NCBI GenBank assembly: GCA_965368115.1
Contig: CBDULQ010000006.1
Location: 1-36,789 of the forward strand
Source: CBDULQ01 sp965368115
Lineage (GTDB): Bacteria; Pseudomonadota; Gammaproteobacteria; SZUA-229
DNA length: 36,789 bases
Direction: 5' to 3'
Shown here: positions 15,683 through 23,732 of the stretch, piece after piece
Numbering within the stretch: position 1 is the stretch's first letter
Layout: each line of letters opens with the position of its first letter
Program-made: the position numbers and the translations under genes
Notes under the pieces: generated by a model
Databases searched by the model: none
What the model was told of the DNA's origin: nothing
Seen by the model: only the letters and a program-made list of their open reading frames with translations

Positions 15683-17794
15683 TCAGTTTTCGCGTATGCG
15701 CATCAGATAGCGGGATAACAGCAGGCCGGAGCTGAGAATGATCAGCGCGGCGGCAACCAGCAGGCCGATAGTCATGCGGTCCGGACTGTGCAGGGTGGCA
15801 CTGACCCGGTCGGTGAGCAGGGCAATGGCCGTGACACCAGGCAATAGTCCGGTCACCGTGCCGAGGAAGAAATGTTTCAGGCTGATGTGTGACGCGCCGG
15901 CGACCAGATTGATCACGGTAAAAGGCGCCACCGGTACGATACGCAATACCACGATAGTGAACACGCCACGGCGCGCCAGTTGCTGACTGATATCGTGGAT
16001 ACGGCCTCCGGCGAGTCCGCGTATCGATTCCTTGCCGACTGTGGAACCGACACCGTAACCGGCCAGTGCACAGCTGGTTGCGCCGATCAATGCATAGACA
16101 AAGCCCAGGAACGGACCGAAGACGATCACGCTGGCAATGATCAGCAGGGTTACCGGTACCATGAACAGTCCGGCAATTACAAAGCCGCCAATCAGCAACA
16201 GGGGCGCAAGCGGATTCGCATTCAGGGTTTCGATACCGGATGTGATACGTGCCAGATCCAGCCATTCGGACAGGGGGGTGTAACGCCAGGCGGCGGCCAG
16301 TAACAGGAATAAGGCGAGTGCGCTGAGGCCGACCAGTAATCGCCGCGCTGCAGTGTGTGTGCGTTGCGGCGGCAACATGTGATAGACCAGTGAATCGATA
16401 TCGATTTCTTCCTGCGGATCGACCAGTTCGGGCTCGGTCAGTACCGAGGCATTGTAATCGGGTAGTTCGTCCTGCAGGGGTTTAAGACTACGCTGCGGGT
16501 TGTCGCGCAAGGTTTCGATGGCGGCAATGAATGAATCATGTTCGGCCATGTTTTTGCGTACCACGGCAGTGGAGCAACCCAGGTGTTCCGCCAGCAGACG
16601 ATCGCGAAAATCGGCAATGCCCTGTTTGACACGTTCATCGTGCGGGGCGCATTCGATGGCGACATCGCATTCGGTATCCAGCCCCATAGAGCGATTGTTT
16701 AGATTAGACGAGCCGACACGCACAAAACGGTCGTCTACGAACATCAGCTTGGCGTGCAGATTGATCGGTGAAGACACGGCCTGTTTGCTGAACGGGTAAT
16801 ACACGGCAAGCCGTTGCTGGTGATCGGCAGCACGCAACTCTTCGAGCAGGCGCACCCGGATCAGGTCCATGGAATTCTGTGCCAGCCAGCCGTCGGTTTC
16901 CAGCGACAGGTTGATGATAATTTCCGGGCCATCGTTTTCCTGCAGTCGTTCGATCAGTGCCCGGTTGATGGTCGGTGAGGTGTAGTACTGGTTTTCCAGG
17001 TAAATGTAATCTTCGGCGGCGGCAATCGCATCCAGGTAAAGCTGCTCGACCTCAGTGACCGAAGCATAATCGTCGAACGCGGGCAGGGTACGACTGATAG
17101 CGACATCCACATCACGCAGGTCAATGGGCAGGCTATCCGGCCATAATTCCCGACCTGGTTGATTAGCGTCCAGCGGTTCGCCGCAGGCACGTCGCCAGCG
17201 TTCCCGCGCCAGGTCGTCCAGTGCACGAGCCGCCGCGCCGTCGACAGCGATCTGCACGTCGTGGTGGGGGCGTCCCAGAGTGTCGTCAACCTGCTTGCGG
17301 CGCGGGTCGTCGGGGTGGTGTTCGGGTGTATCCCAACGGCCACGGGTGATATCGAGACCGCCGCTGAACGCCAGCTGGTGATCGACGATGACCACCTTCT
17401 GATGATGTGAGCCGCCGACCGGATGCTGTTTGTCCATTCTGAAATCCAGGCGCGGGTGGGTCGACCAGCCCAGCTTGTAACGTGGAAGCCACTCTCTGGC
17501 CATGGCGAACAACAGGGTGAAATCCCAGTTCAGAATGCGGGCCTGTAAATCAGGGTGGGTCTGCAACTGGTCGTCGAGTAGCTGGGCCAGCTTACGCGGG
17601 TCGCCCTGCAGGGCGCCGAGACGGATTTCGCTGTACACGTCCCAGGCCAGAATTTTGATGTCTCGCCGCGCAGCACACAGGCTGTGATAAAGCGCATCGA
17701 AATAGGCTTTGCCGTCGATCAGAAAAGCGACTCGGTCAGCATGCTGGATGCGCCAGCAATTACGTCCGGGTTTTAGAATGTTTGTATAACTCAT
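15683..17794 (-). CDS. Phospholipase D / VTT-domain fusion (cardiolipin synthase-like)
   Basis: Predicted 703-residue membrane protein combining two parts. The N-terminal two thirds is a phospholipase D-type enzyme with two HKD motifs: HQKxxxxD (131-138, in SHHQKVVIVDHQ) and HAKxxxxD (347-354, in NLHAKLMFVDDR), followed by GSSNLNNRSMG. The C-terminal part (about 480-700) has a transmembrane helix and a VTT/DedA-like SNARE-associated domain with VFGPFLGFVYALIGA and RIVPVAPFTVINLVAGAS. It probably forms or remodels phospholipids such as cardiolipin; substrate is not shown. An FNR-type box lies centred 75 bases before the ATG. It is the first gene of a two-gene operon with the EEP protein. Confidence 0.88.
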   Translation of the reverse strand: MSYTNILKPGRNCWRIQHADRVAFLIDGKAYFDALYHSLCAARRDIKILAWDVYSEIRLGALQGDPRKLAQLLDDQLQTHPDLQARILNWDFTLLFAMAREWLPRYKLGWSTHPRLDFRMDKQHPVGGSHHQKVVIVDHQLAFSGGLDITRGRWDTPEHHPDDPRRKQVDDTLGRPHHDVQIAVDGAAARALDDLARERWRRACGEPLDANQPGRELWPDSLPIDLRDVDVAISRTLPAFDDYASVTEVEQLYLDAIAAAEDYIYLENQYYTSPTINRALIERLQENDGPEIIINLSLETDGWLAQNSMDLIRVRLLEELRAADHQQRLAVYYPFSKQAVSSPINLHAKLMFVDDRFVRVGSSNLNNRSMGLDTECDVAIECAPHDERVKQGIADFRDRLLAEHLGCSTAVVRKNMAEHDSFIAAIETLRDNPQRSLKPLQDELPDYNASVLTEPELVDPQEEIDIDSLVYHMLPPQRTHTAARRLLVGLSALALFLLLAAAWRYTPLSEWLDLARITSGIETLNANPLAPLLLIGGFVIAGLFMVPVTLLIIASVIVFGPFLGFVYALIGATSCALAGYGVGSTVGKESIRGLAGGRIHDISQQLARRGVFTIVVLRIVPVAPFTVINLVAGASHISLKHFFLGTVTGLLPGVTAIALLTDRVSATLHSPDRMTIGLLVAAALIILSSGLLLSRYLMRIREN

Positions 17795-17835
17795 CGATTT
17801 GCCGAGCGGTATACGGCAACAGCGCCGTGTTTAAC

Positions 17836-17876
17836 ATGCTAGGCAAATCTAAAGCGGCGGCATTGAAAATTATCAA
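17836..17876 (-). promoter_or_regulatory. FNR-type box and -10 element of the phospholipase D operon
   Basis: TTGAAAATTATCAA (17863-17876) is identical to the box before csbD, within a 23-bp shared stretch. On the minus strand TAGCAT (17841-17836) is centred 31 bp downstream of the box centre, the same spacing as at csbD. It lies in the 98-bp gap between the DUF2061 gene and the phospholipase D gene. Confidence 0.75.
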
Positions 17877-17892
17877 TGCCGCTTCTCTGACA

Positions 17893-18096
17893 TCAGGCAC
17901 CCATCATTTGGGCGGGGTCGTGGCGCGGTCGTTGAATGCGCGACCATACCATTTCATGGAAGTGATAGGCCACGGTGTTGACCATGGGCTCGACCAGGGC
18001 GATAGCACCACCCACCAGCACGCTGCCGGTCATCAGGTAACCCACGGCAAAGGCGACAGTGAAGTGAACGACTGCAAAACTCAATGTTTTGTTCAT
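17893..18096 (-). CDS. DUF2061 small membrane protein
   Basis: Predicted 67-residue inner-membrane protein with two hydrophobic helices (about 5-25 and 27-45), separated by YLMTGSVLVGGA, and the conserved family end EPMVNTVAYHFHEMVW. Function unknown in all members I know of. AGGAGG lies 7-8 bases before ATG at 18096, supporting the start. It is upstream of, and on the same strand as, the phospholipase D operon, but that operon has its own box in between. Confidence 0.85.
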   Translation of the reverse strand: MNKTLSFAVVHFTVAFAVGYLMTGSVLVGGAIALVEPMVNTVAYHFHEMVWSRIQRPRHDPAQMMGA

Positions 18097-18151
18097 GATT
18101 CCGGCCTCCTCAGCCCCGTTTGATCATGCTGCTATTATCGGACTGGATCGT

Positions 18152-18192
18152 TAATAGGTAAAATCGTTAATTACAATGATGGTAATAGGTAA
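18152..18192. repeat. Two direct copies of TAATAGGTAA
   Basis: TAATAGGTAA occurs at 18152-18161 and 18183-18192 (31-bp period, about three helical turns) within the AT-rich 228-bp divergent gap between the DUF2061 gene and gpmA. It may be an operator for either gene. Nothing else is recognised in this gap. Confidence 0.5.
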
Positions 18193-18324
18193 TAATGATG
18201 ATATGTTTGGCCAACACTGGCGTGTTTTTGTGGTCAACTCCAAACAGTCATCATAGTCAGTACCCATGACGGCGATCAACTTAAACGATTTTATCTGTCA
18301 AACGAATTCCCCCAGGATAGGCGC

Positions 18325-19071
18325 ATGAACAGAGAAAACAGAACACCCATCCAACACACAACGAGTGTACCCGTGGTTCTGATTCGTCATGCACAGAGTG
18401 TGTGGAACAGCCAGAACCTGTTTACCGGCTGGGCCGACCCGCCGCTGACCGAACTCGGCATCGATGAGGCGCATCGCGCCGCCCATTGTCTGGGCGAATA
18501 CGACTTTAAATTCGATATCGCCTACAGCTCGCGTTTACAGCGTGCCATGGCAACCCGGGAGATTCTGCTCGACGATCTGCAACAGAGCGCGGTGCCCTGC
18601 ATAGACGACTGGCGCCTCAATGAGCGCCACTATGGCATATTGCAGGGCGTCAACAAGGCGGAGGCTGCGCAACGGGTCGGTGAACGACAGGTCTGGCGCT
18701 GGCGGCGTGGTTATATGGACAAGGCGCTGCCCTTGCATTACTCCGACCCGGAGCATCCACGCTTCGATCCTCTCTATGCGGATGTCGATCCGGAACGCTT
18801 ACCCGCGGTGGAAAGCCTGGCGGACACCCGGACGCGTGTCAGTGAATTCTGGTATGAACAGGTGCAGCCGCGCATCATGCACGGCGAACGCATACTGATC
18901 AGTGCGCACGGCAATACCCTGCGGGCCCTGTTGATGGAGCTGGACCAGATGAGCGTGGACGATGTGGAAAGTTTCGAAATTCCCACCGGCGTACCCATCA
19001 TCTATTATTTCGACGGCCAGGGTCGTCCGCTGCAATGGTCTTATCTCGAACCCTGCACCGCGGCGGCCTGA
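18325..19071 (+). CDS. gpmA: 2,3-bisphosphoglycerate-dependent phosphoglycerate mutase
   Basis: Cytoplasmic glycolytic/gluconeogenic enzyme interconverting 3- and 2-phosphoglycerate through a phosphohistidine. Length 248 residues, normal for the family. Seen: the phosphohistidine motif LIRHAQSVWN (His22; the usual RHG is RHA here), NLFTGWADPPLTELG, LNERHYGILQG (Glu100), the second catalytic His195 in SAHGNTLRAL, and IPTGVPIIY. It appears monocistronic; the ribosome site is weak (ATAGG before GCATG). The convergent MMPL exporter ends 35 bases downstream. Confidence 0.95.
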   Translation: MNRENRTPIQHTTSVPVVLIRHAQSVWNSQNLFTGWADPPLTELGIDEAHRAAHCLGEYDFKFDIAYSSRLQRAMATREILLDDLQQSAVPCIDDWRLNERHYGILQGVNKAEAAQRVGERQVWRWRRGYMDKALPLHYSDPEHPRFDPLYADVDPERLPAVESLADTRTRVSEFWYEQVQPRIMHGERILISAHGNTLRALLMELDQMSVDDVESFEIPTGVPIIYYFDGQGRPLQWSYLEPCTAAA

Positions 19072-19106
19072 CGGATCACCGGGTGCCGGCCGGCTGATGC
19101 GCCGAC

Positions 19107-21617
19107 CTAGAACACGAAGCGTTGCGCGATCTTCGGTCTCAGGGTGGCGATGAACATGGGTAGCAATGTGAGGTTGGCGAGCAGCGCCATCATCATGGCG
19201 AACCCAGTGAGCAGGCCGAAGTAAATCATCGGATTGAAGTTGGACAGGGCCAGAATGGAAAAGCCCAGGGTAATCACCAGTGTGGTGTAATACATGGCGC
19301 GACCGATGCTGGCGTGACAGCGTTTGACCGCACCCCAGTAGTCTTCGTCCAGTTCGAATTCTTCCTTGAAGCGATGTACATAGTGAATGGTGTCGTCCAC
19401 CGCGATGCCGATACAGATAGCAGCGATGGTGATCGTCATCATATCCAGCGGAATCCCTGCAATTCCCATTAGTCCCAGTACCATGGCGGCGGCCAGCATG
19501 TTCGGAATGATCGCCAGTACTGCCAGTCGCACCGATTTGAACAGCACAACAAACATCAGCAATATGGCCAGGAACACCACGCCGATGGTCATGATCTGTG
19601 ACTGGAACAGACTCTGTAACATATTGTTGTAGAGCACCAGCATGCCGCTCAGGTGCACCTGCTCCGGTTTCAGCTCCAGCTCATTGACCAGGTGATGGCG
19701 GATGTCCTGCAACATCGCGTCCCGTTGCAGTTCGGGATCGGAATCGATGACGCGGATACTGAAACGAATCTGGTTGCCGTCGTCGGTCATGTAAGGATTG
19801 ATCAGCGCCGATTTGATTTCCTCGGGTACGCGCTTGTAAATGATGGACAGGAAAAAGTCGTTGAGATCATCATTGTCGCGTAACTGTTCCAGCATGCTCA
19901 CCGTGGTGTAGATGGACAGCACCTTACCGGTTTCCGGCAGACTGTCCAGGTAGCGGTGTACTGCGGCAATCTGATCCATGCGGGTGTAATTGAACCAGTA
20001 ACTGCTGGTGATGCCGGCGTCCGCATCCAGTTCCAGCTCCAGTTCCAGATCGAGAAAATCGTCGTCGCCGGTGGTGTTGGCGGGTTTGTCGTCGTCGAAA
20101 TACCAGTCCGGCGCATCCAGTACAACGTCCAGTGGTGTGGTGCCGCCGAGTTCGCGGTCGATGAGTCGCATACCCTGATAAATTTCCGTGTGTTCCTTGT
20201 AATAATCGATGAAGCGATTTTCCACGGTGAGTTTACCGATACCGACAACACCGAAAATCAGGCCGGCGACCGCAATGACCAGTGTGGTTAAACGGTAGTG
20301 CTGAATGAAGCGCGCCAGGCCACCGGTGATGTTGCCGGTAATGTCACGCAAATGTGCCGGTTGTCCCGGTTTAAGCAGCAACAGGGTGGCCGGAAAAAAG
20401 GTAAAGGTCAGGATAAAAGCGACGGTGATACCGAGCACCATCATCCAGCCGAAGTCGATGACGGGGCGAATGTCACTGACGATCAGCGATACGAAGGCCA
20501 CCATGGTGGTGATCGCCGTGTAGAAAGAAGGTAGAAACTTGGATTGAATGGTTCGCTGAATCAGGTTGAACTGGGTTTCATCCGGATGCTGGTTATGCAG
20601 CTCACGATAACGCACGATCAGATGAATGGTCAGCGACAGGGTGATGATCAGCAGGATGGAAATGAAGTTCGACGATACCACGGTGACACGCCAGTCGAGC
20701 CAGCCCAGCAAACCGATCATGATGATCCCGGATAACACACAGGTCAGCATGGGCAGCAATACCCAGCGCGGTTTGCGGAAAGCGATGAACAGGATTACCA
20801 CGATGAAGGCCACGACACCAATACCGAAAGTTTGCAGATCGTTCTGTACATAGGCGATGGAATCGGCGGCAATCATCGGTACGCCACCGAGATGCATTTT
20901 TGCCATATCCCGGTGTTGATCCATGATGGCGCGTACATCGGCAATCAGCCGGGCTTCGCTATCCTGCATATCGTGTACGTAATCGCGGAACCGCTGGTTG
21001 GCCTGTTCCAGCTGTCGTTGTTCATCTGTACTCAGCGGTGTGTTGAGCTGTTTTTCACGCAACTGGTTGCGTTGCCTGAGCAGATCGAAATAGGTCTGAT
21101 CCCGCTTCAGGTTGATCTGCATCGCGGTAGTTTTGCCATCGGGACTGATGATCAGGTTGCGATACAGCGGACTGCTGATGAATTCCTTGCGTGCCAGCTG
21201 CCGGTCCATGCCTTCGGTCTGCAGGGTGCGGATGCCGTCGGCCAGTTCGCCCAGGGAAACCGGCGGGCTCTGGGTCAGGGGAACGTCTAGAATGCTGACC
21301 ACCTCGGCCACCCGATCCAGTGCCAGCAACTGTTGTTTCATATTATCCAGGTCGTTCAGCACCGGATCGGAGAACAGATCCTGTTCAGGACTGTAGGTAA
21401 TGACCAGGAAATCATCGGAACCGTAGCGGGCGCGAATTGCGCGATAAAACTTAAGGGCCTGATCGTTTTCCAGTACCAGCGATTCGGATGAGGCATCAAG
21501 CTTGAACTCGCGGGCATGCCATGCGAAGAACAGCGTGATCAACAGAGTGAGTAAAATAATCCAGGTGGGTTGGCGTAAAACGAAGCGGTTGTACAGATCA
21601 ACAAAAAATACACGCAT
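19107..21617 (-). CDS. MMPL/RND superfamily exporter
   Basis: Predicted 836-residue inner-membrane transporter with the two-fold RND layout: one N-terminal helix (about 15-32), a large periplasmic loop (about 40-235), a block of helices (about 240-430), a second loop (about 450-640) and a final block of helices (about 650-830). GIAVDDTIHYVHRF in the second block corresponds to the sterol-sensing/MMPL core motif. Family members export lipids, hopanoids or hydrophobic compounds with proton energy; the substrate here is unknown. The second loop has a striking acidic insert (about 505-535: DDDKP...DDDFLDLELELELDAD). It is divergent from the SQR-like operon. Confidence 0.85.
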   Translation of the reverse strand: MRVFFVDLYNRFVLRQPTWIILLTLLITLFFAWHAREFKLDASSESLVLENDQALKFYRAIRARYGSDDFLVITYSPEQDLFSDPVLNDLDNMKQQLLALDRVAEVVSILDVPLTQSPPVSLGELADGIRTLQTEGMDRQLARKEFISSPLYRNLIISPDGKTTAMQINLKRDQTYFDLLRQRNQLREKQLNTPLSTDEQRQLEQANQRFRDYVHDMQDSEARLIADVRAIMDQHRDMAKMHLGGVPMIAADSIAYVQNDLQTFGIGVVAFIVVILFIAFRKPRWVLLPMLTCVLSGIIMIGLLGWLDWRVTVVSSNFISILLIITLSLTIHLIVRYRELHNQHPDETQFNLIQRTIQSKFLPSFYTAITTMVAFVSLIVSDIRPVIDFGWMMVLGITVAFILTFTFFPATLLLLKPGQPAHLRDITGNITGGLARFIQHYRLTTLVIAVAGLIFGVVGIGKLTVENRFIDYYKEHTEIYQGMRLIDRELGGTTPLDVVLDAPDWYFDDDKPANTTGDDDFLDLELELELDADAGITSSYWFNYTRMDQIAAVHRYLDSLPETGKVLSIYTTVSMLEQLRDNDDLNDFFLSIIYKRVPEEIKSALINPYMTDDGNQIRFSIRVIDSDPELQRDAMLQDIRHHLVNELELKPEQVHLSGMLVLYNNMLQSLFQSQIMTIGVVFLAILLMFVVLFKSVRLAVLAIIPNMLAAAMVLGLMGIAGIPLDMMTITIAAICIGIAVDDTIHYVHRFKEEFELDEDYWGAVKRCHASIGRAMYYTTLVITLGFSILALSNFNPMIYFGLLTGFAMMMALLANLTLLPMFIATLRPKIAQRFVF

Positions 21618-21699
21618 GTGGAGTCCTGTTATTGTTATATCGAGGTGACGTCGCGTATTACGCGGCCATCCCGGTCCTGTGAATGTGCCAAATCCTACC

Positions 21700-21715
21700 T
21701 TAAATGCGCATTTAA
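21700..21715. promoter_or_regulatory. Perfect 16-bp palindrome upstream of the MMPL exporter gene
   Basis: TTAAATGCGCATTTAA is a perfect palindrome 83 bases upstream of the exporter ATG and about 120 bp upstream of the sigma-54 promoter of the SQR-like gene. It is a plausible operator for a dimeric regulator of the exporter; no such regulator is adjacent. Confidence 0.4.
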
Positions 21716-21739
21716 AACATCTGCCGCTGTGCGCGTTGT

Positions 21740-21772
21740 GTAATATTCACCAGAGGCTGCTGTGAATATTCT
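21740..21772 (+). promoter_or_regulatory. Paired AATATT dyads, candidate enhancer site for the SQR-like operon
   Basis: GTAATATTCACC (21740-21751) and TGTGAATATTC (21761-21771) form an inverted pair, with AATATT cores 23 bp apart. The second core is centred 70.5 bp upstream of the -24 GG at 21838. The same core recurs upstream of the other three sigma-54 promoters. Confidence 0.6.
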
Positions 21773-21836
21773 TAATCACCTGTGCATAGTGTAGAACAAA
21801 AGCGCTCCAGGATCGTAAAAACAATCACTTATCGAG

Positions 21837-21852
21837 TGGCATGGTCCGTGCT
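21837..21852 (+). promoter_or_regulatory. Sigma-54 promoter of the SQR-like operon
   Basis: TGGCATGGTCCGTGCT carries GG (21838-21839) and GC (21850-21851) separated by exactly 10 bp, as in TGGCAC-N5-TTGCW. The start would be near 21862, giving a leader of about 48 nt to the ATG at 21910. Because the promoter lies here, an in-frame upstream start at 21841 is rejected. Confidence 0.65.
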
Positions 21853-21909
21853 CTAGAACTGTTAAGCGCTAACAGACGAATTCCATCCCGGAATTCAAAG
21901 GAGCACATC

Positions 21910-23193
21910 ATGAGCAAACCGAAAGTACTGGTACTGGGCGGCAATTTTGCCGGACTGGGTGCAGCGCAGAAAATTCGCGACTATGCCGGCGATGCGGTCG
22001 ATATCACCGTGATCGATCGCAAGAACTATCTGCTCTTCGTACCCAATATTCCCGCCGAGGTGTTCGAGAATCGCGATCCGCAGGATTCGCTGACCATGGA
22101 TCTGTATAAAACCCTGAGCAAGGACAAGGTCGATTTCATTCAGGGTGAAGTCAGCGACATCGATGTCGACGCGCGCCAGGTGCGTTATGTCCCCGGCGAG
22201 CGCCCGGGTTCCGAAACCCAGCAATTCAAATACGATTACCTGGTGATTGCGGTGGGTGCACGGCTGGCCTATGACCGTATTCCCGGTTTTTCCGAACACG
22301 GCGACACCGTTTCCGATTTTTTCCATGGTAATCGCCTGCGCCGCAAACTGCATGACGGTGGTTACAAGGGCGGTCCCATCGTGGTTGGCTCGGCGCTGTT
22401 TCATCAGGGCGACGGAGCCGAAGGGCTGGAACCTTATCCAGGCGGCAGCATTCCATCAGCGATGGCGGCCTGCGAAGGGCCACCGGTGGAAATCGCACTG
22501 AGCATGGCCACCTGGTTGCAACAACATCAGCAGGGTGACGCCAGCAAGATCAGTATTACCACGCCGGCGGAAATGATTGCCGAAGATGCCGGTGAAAAAG
22601 TCGTCGGTCAGTTGCTCGACGCGGCCTCGTCCATGGGGTTTAACTACGTGAATAATACCCGCGATATCGTGCGTATCGACAAGGATGGGGTTGAATTCGA
22701 AAACGGTCAGTCACTGGATGCAGAGATCAAGATTCTGTTGCCGGACTGGGTGGCGCACGATTTTCTCCGCGACCTGCCGATCAGCGACAGTGAAGGTTTC
22801 GTGATCACCAACCTGTTGATGCGTAATCCGGAGCATCCGGAAATTTTTGCCCTTGGTGACTGTGCCGCAGTCACCGTACCCAAACTTGGTGCCATCGGAC
22901 ATCAGCAATGTGACATCGTCGGTCGTCAGCTGGCCATGGATATGGGGCGCATGAGTGAGCAGGATGCGAATGCGCCGCTAGAGCCGGTGGTGTTCTGTAT
23001 CGGTGACATGGGCGCCGGCAAGGGGTTCTATATCCGTTCTAATTCCTGGTTCGGTGGTGATACCCAGATTCTCAAAATGGGCCGCATCCCCTACATGCTG
23101 AAAATGCAGTACAAGACGCTGTTCATGTCCACTCGCGGTAAAACTCCACCCTGGGGTAACGATGTGGCCGAGTTTCTCGCCGAAGCGGTTTAA
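21910..23193 (+). CDS. SQR-like FAD-dependent oxidoreductase
   Basis: Predicted 427-residue flavoprotein of the sulfide:quinone oxidoreductase / flavocytochrome c sulfide dehydrogenase group. Seen: FAD-binding VLVLGGNFAGLGAAQ (6-20), acidic end of the second strand VIDRKN, YDYLVIAVGAR (108-118), IFALGDCAA (312-320), and a C-terminal amphipathic region. Cys188 in AACEGPPVE fits the CxGPxxE cysteine of SQRs, and Cys363 in VVFCIGDMG also lies in a typical place; C318 and C334 are the others. A third classical active-site cysteine is not obvious, so sulfide oxidation is likely but unproven. ATG at 21910 has AAAGGAG at good spacing. First gene of an operon with an unknown membrane protein and an EmrAB-type pump. 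Confidence 0.78.
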   Translation: MSKPKVLVLGGNFAGLGAAQKIRDYAGDAVDITVIDRKNYLLFVPNIPAEVFENRDPQDSLTMDLYKTLSKDKVDFIQGEVSDIDVDARQVRYVPGERPGSETQQFKYDYLVIAVGARLAYDRIPGFSEHGDTVSDFFHGNRLRRKLHDGGYKGGPIVVGSALFHQGDGAEGLEPYPGGSIPSAMAACEGPPVEIALSMATWLQQHQQGDASKISITTPAEMIAEDAGEKVVGQLLDAASSMGFNYVNNTRDIVRIDKDGVEFENGQSLDAEIKILLPDWVAHDFLRDLPISDSEGFVITNLLMRNPEHPEIFALGDCAAVTVPKLGAIGHQQCDIVGRQLAMDMGRMSEQDANAPLEPVVFCIGDMGAGKGFYIRSNSWFGGDTQILKMGRIPYMLKMQYKTLFMSTRGKTPPWGNDVAEFLAEAV

Positions 23194-23225
23194 CGGCCGC
23201 AACGACTGCGAGGTGTTACATCGTC

Positions 23226-23732
23226 ATGAACAGTTTTCCCTATCGCCACGCCGCAGTGTTTGCCCATGAAGTGGCTGCACGAAACGTGCTGGATCGAATC
23301 GAACGGGCACAGATCGGAGCACTACGCAGTTACCTGATTCGACCCGAAGATCGAAATGCCGTGCAGATCCGGCGTGCGGAAGGCGATCAGGGTCTCGAAC
23401 AAATCATCACCAGGGCACTGTCCGGCGGTGGTGGCGCTGCGTTAGGTGCAGCCCTCTTCAACCTGGCAGGTAACTCGCTACGCATCGCCGCGTTTGCCGG
23501 GCATCCGTTGATCGCACTGCTCAGTACCGCCGGTTACGCCGGATTGCTGGGCAGCGCCGGCAGCGTCATGTTCAGCGATATTCATCCGGACCATTTTGCC
23601 CAGGCGCTCAACCAGGCGCATGCCGGCGGGCACTGGATTCTGGTCGTACATTCCGCCGACGAGCATACCGATCGCCAGGTCTCGCTCATTCTTCAGCAAC
23701 CTTTTACGGAAGCCGTTTATGAAAGTCATTAA
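23226..23732 (+). CDS. Small glycine-rich membrane protein, unknown function
   Basis: I do not recognise the 168-residue family. Residues 1-60 are polar (an RSYLIRPEDRNAVQIRRAEGDQ segment), followed by GGGGAALGAALFNLAGN and a hydrophobic Gly/Ala-rich stretch (about 65-115) that could form two membrane helices, then a soluble end (HPDHFAQALNQAHAGGHWILVVHSADEHTDRQ) ending in a strand-like HWILVVHS segment. The layout recalls small proteins whose glycine-zipper helices follow a regulatory alpha/beta segment, but I assign no function. It starts 32 bases after the SQR-like gene and overlaps the next gene by 14 bases, so translation is coupled in the sigma-54 operon. Confidence 0.75.
   Translation: MNSFPYRHAAVFAHEVAARNVLDRIERAQIGALRSYLIRPEDRNAVQIRRAEGDQGLEQIITRALSGGGGAALGAALFNLAGNSLRIAAFAGHPLIALLSTAGYAGLLGSAGSVMFSDIHPDHFAQALNQAHAGGHWILVVHSADEHTDRQVSLILQQPFTEAVYESH

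Noticed and set aside
14131..17880. The duplicated 23-bp stretch as a possible transposon end or attachment-site pair
   Set aside because: There is no transposase, integrase or tRNA nearby, and both copies lie at equal promoter geometry, so a regulatory site explains them better.
21841..21909. In-frame extension of the SQR-like protein upstream of 21910
   Set aside because: The extension would start on the sigma-54 promoter itself. The ATG at 21910 has a proper AAAGGAG and begins the FAD-binding strand at the normal distance.
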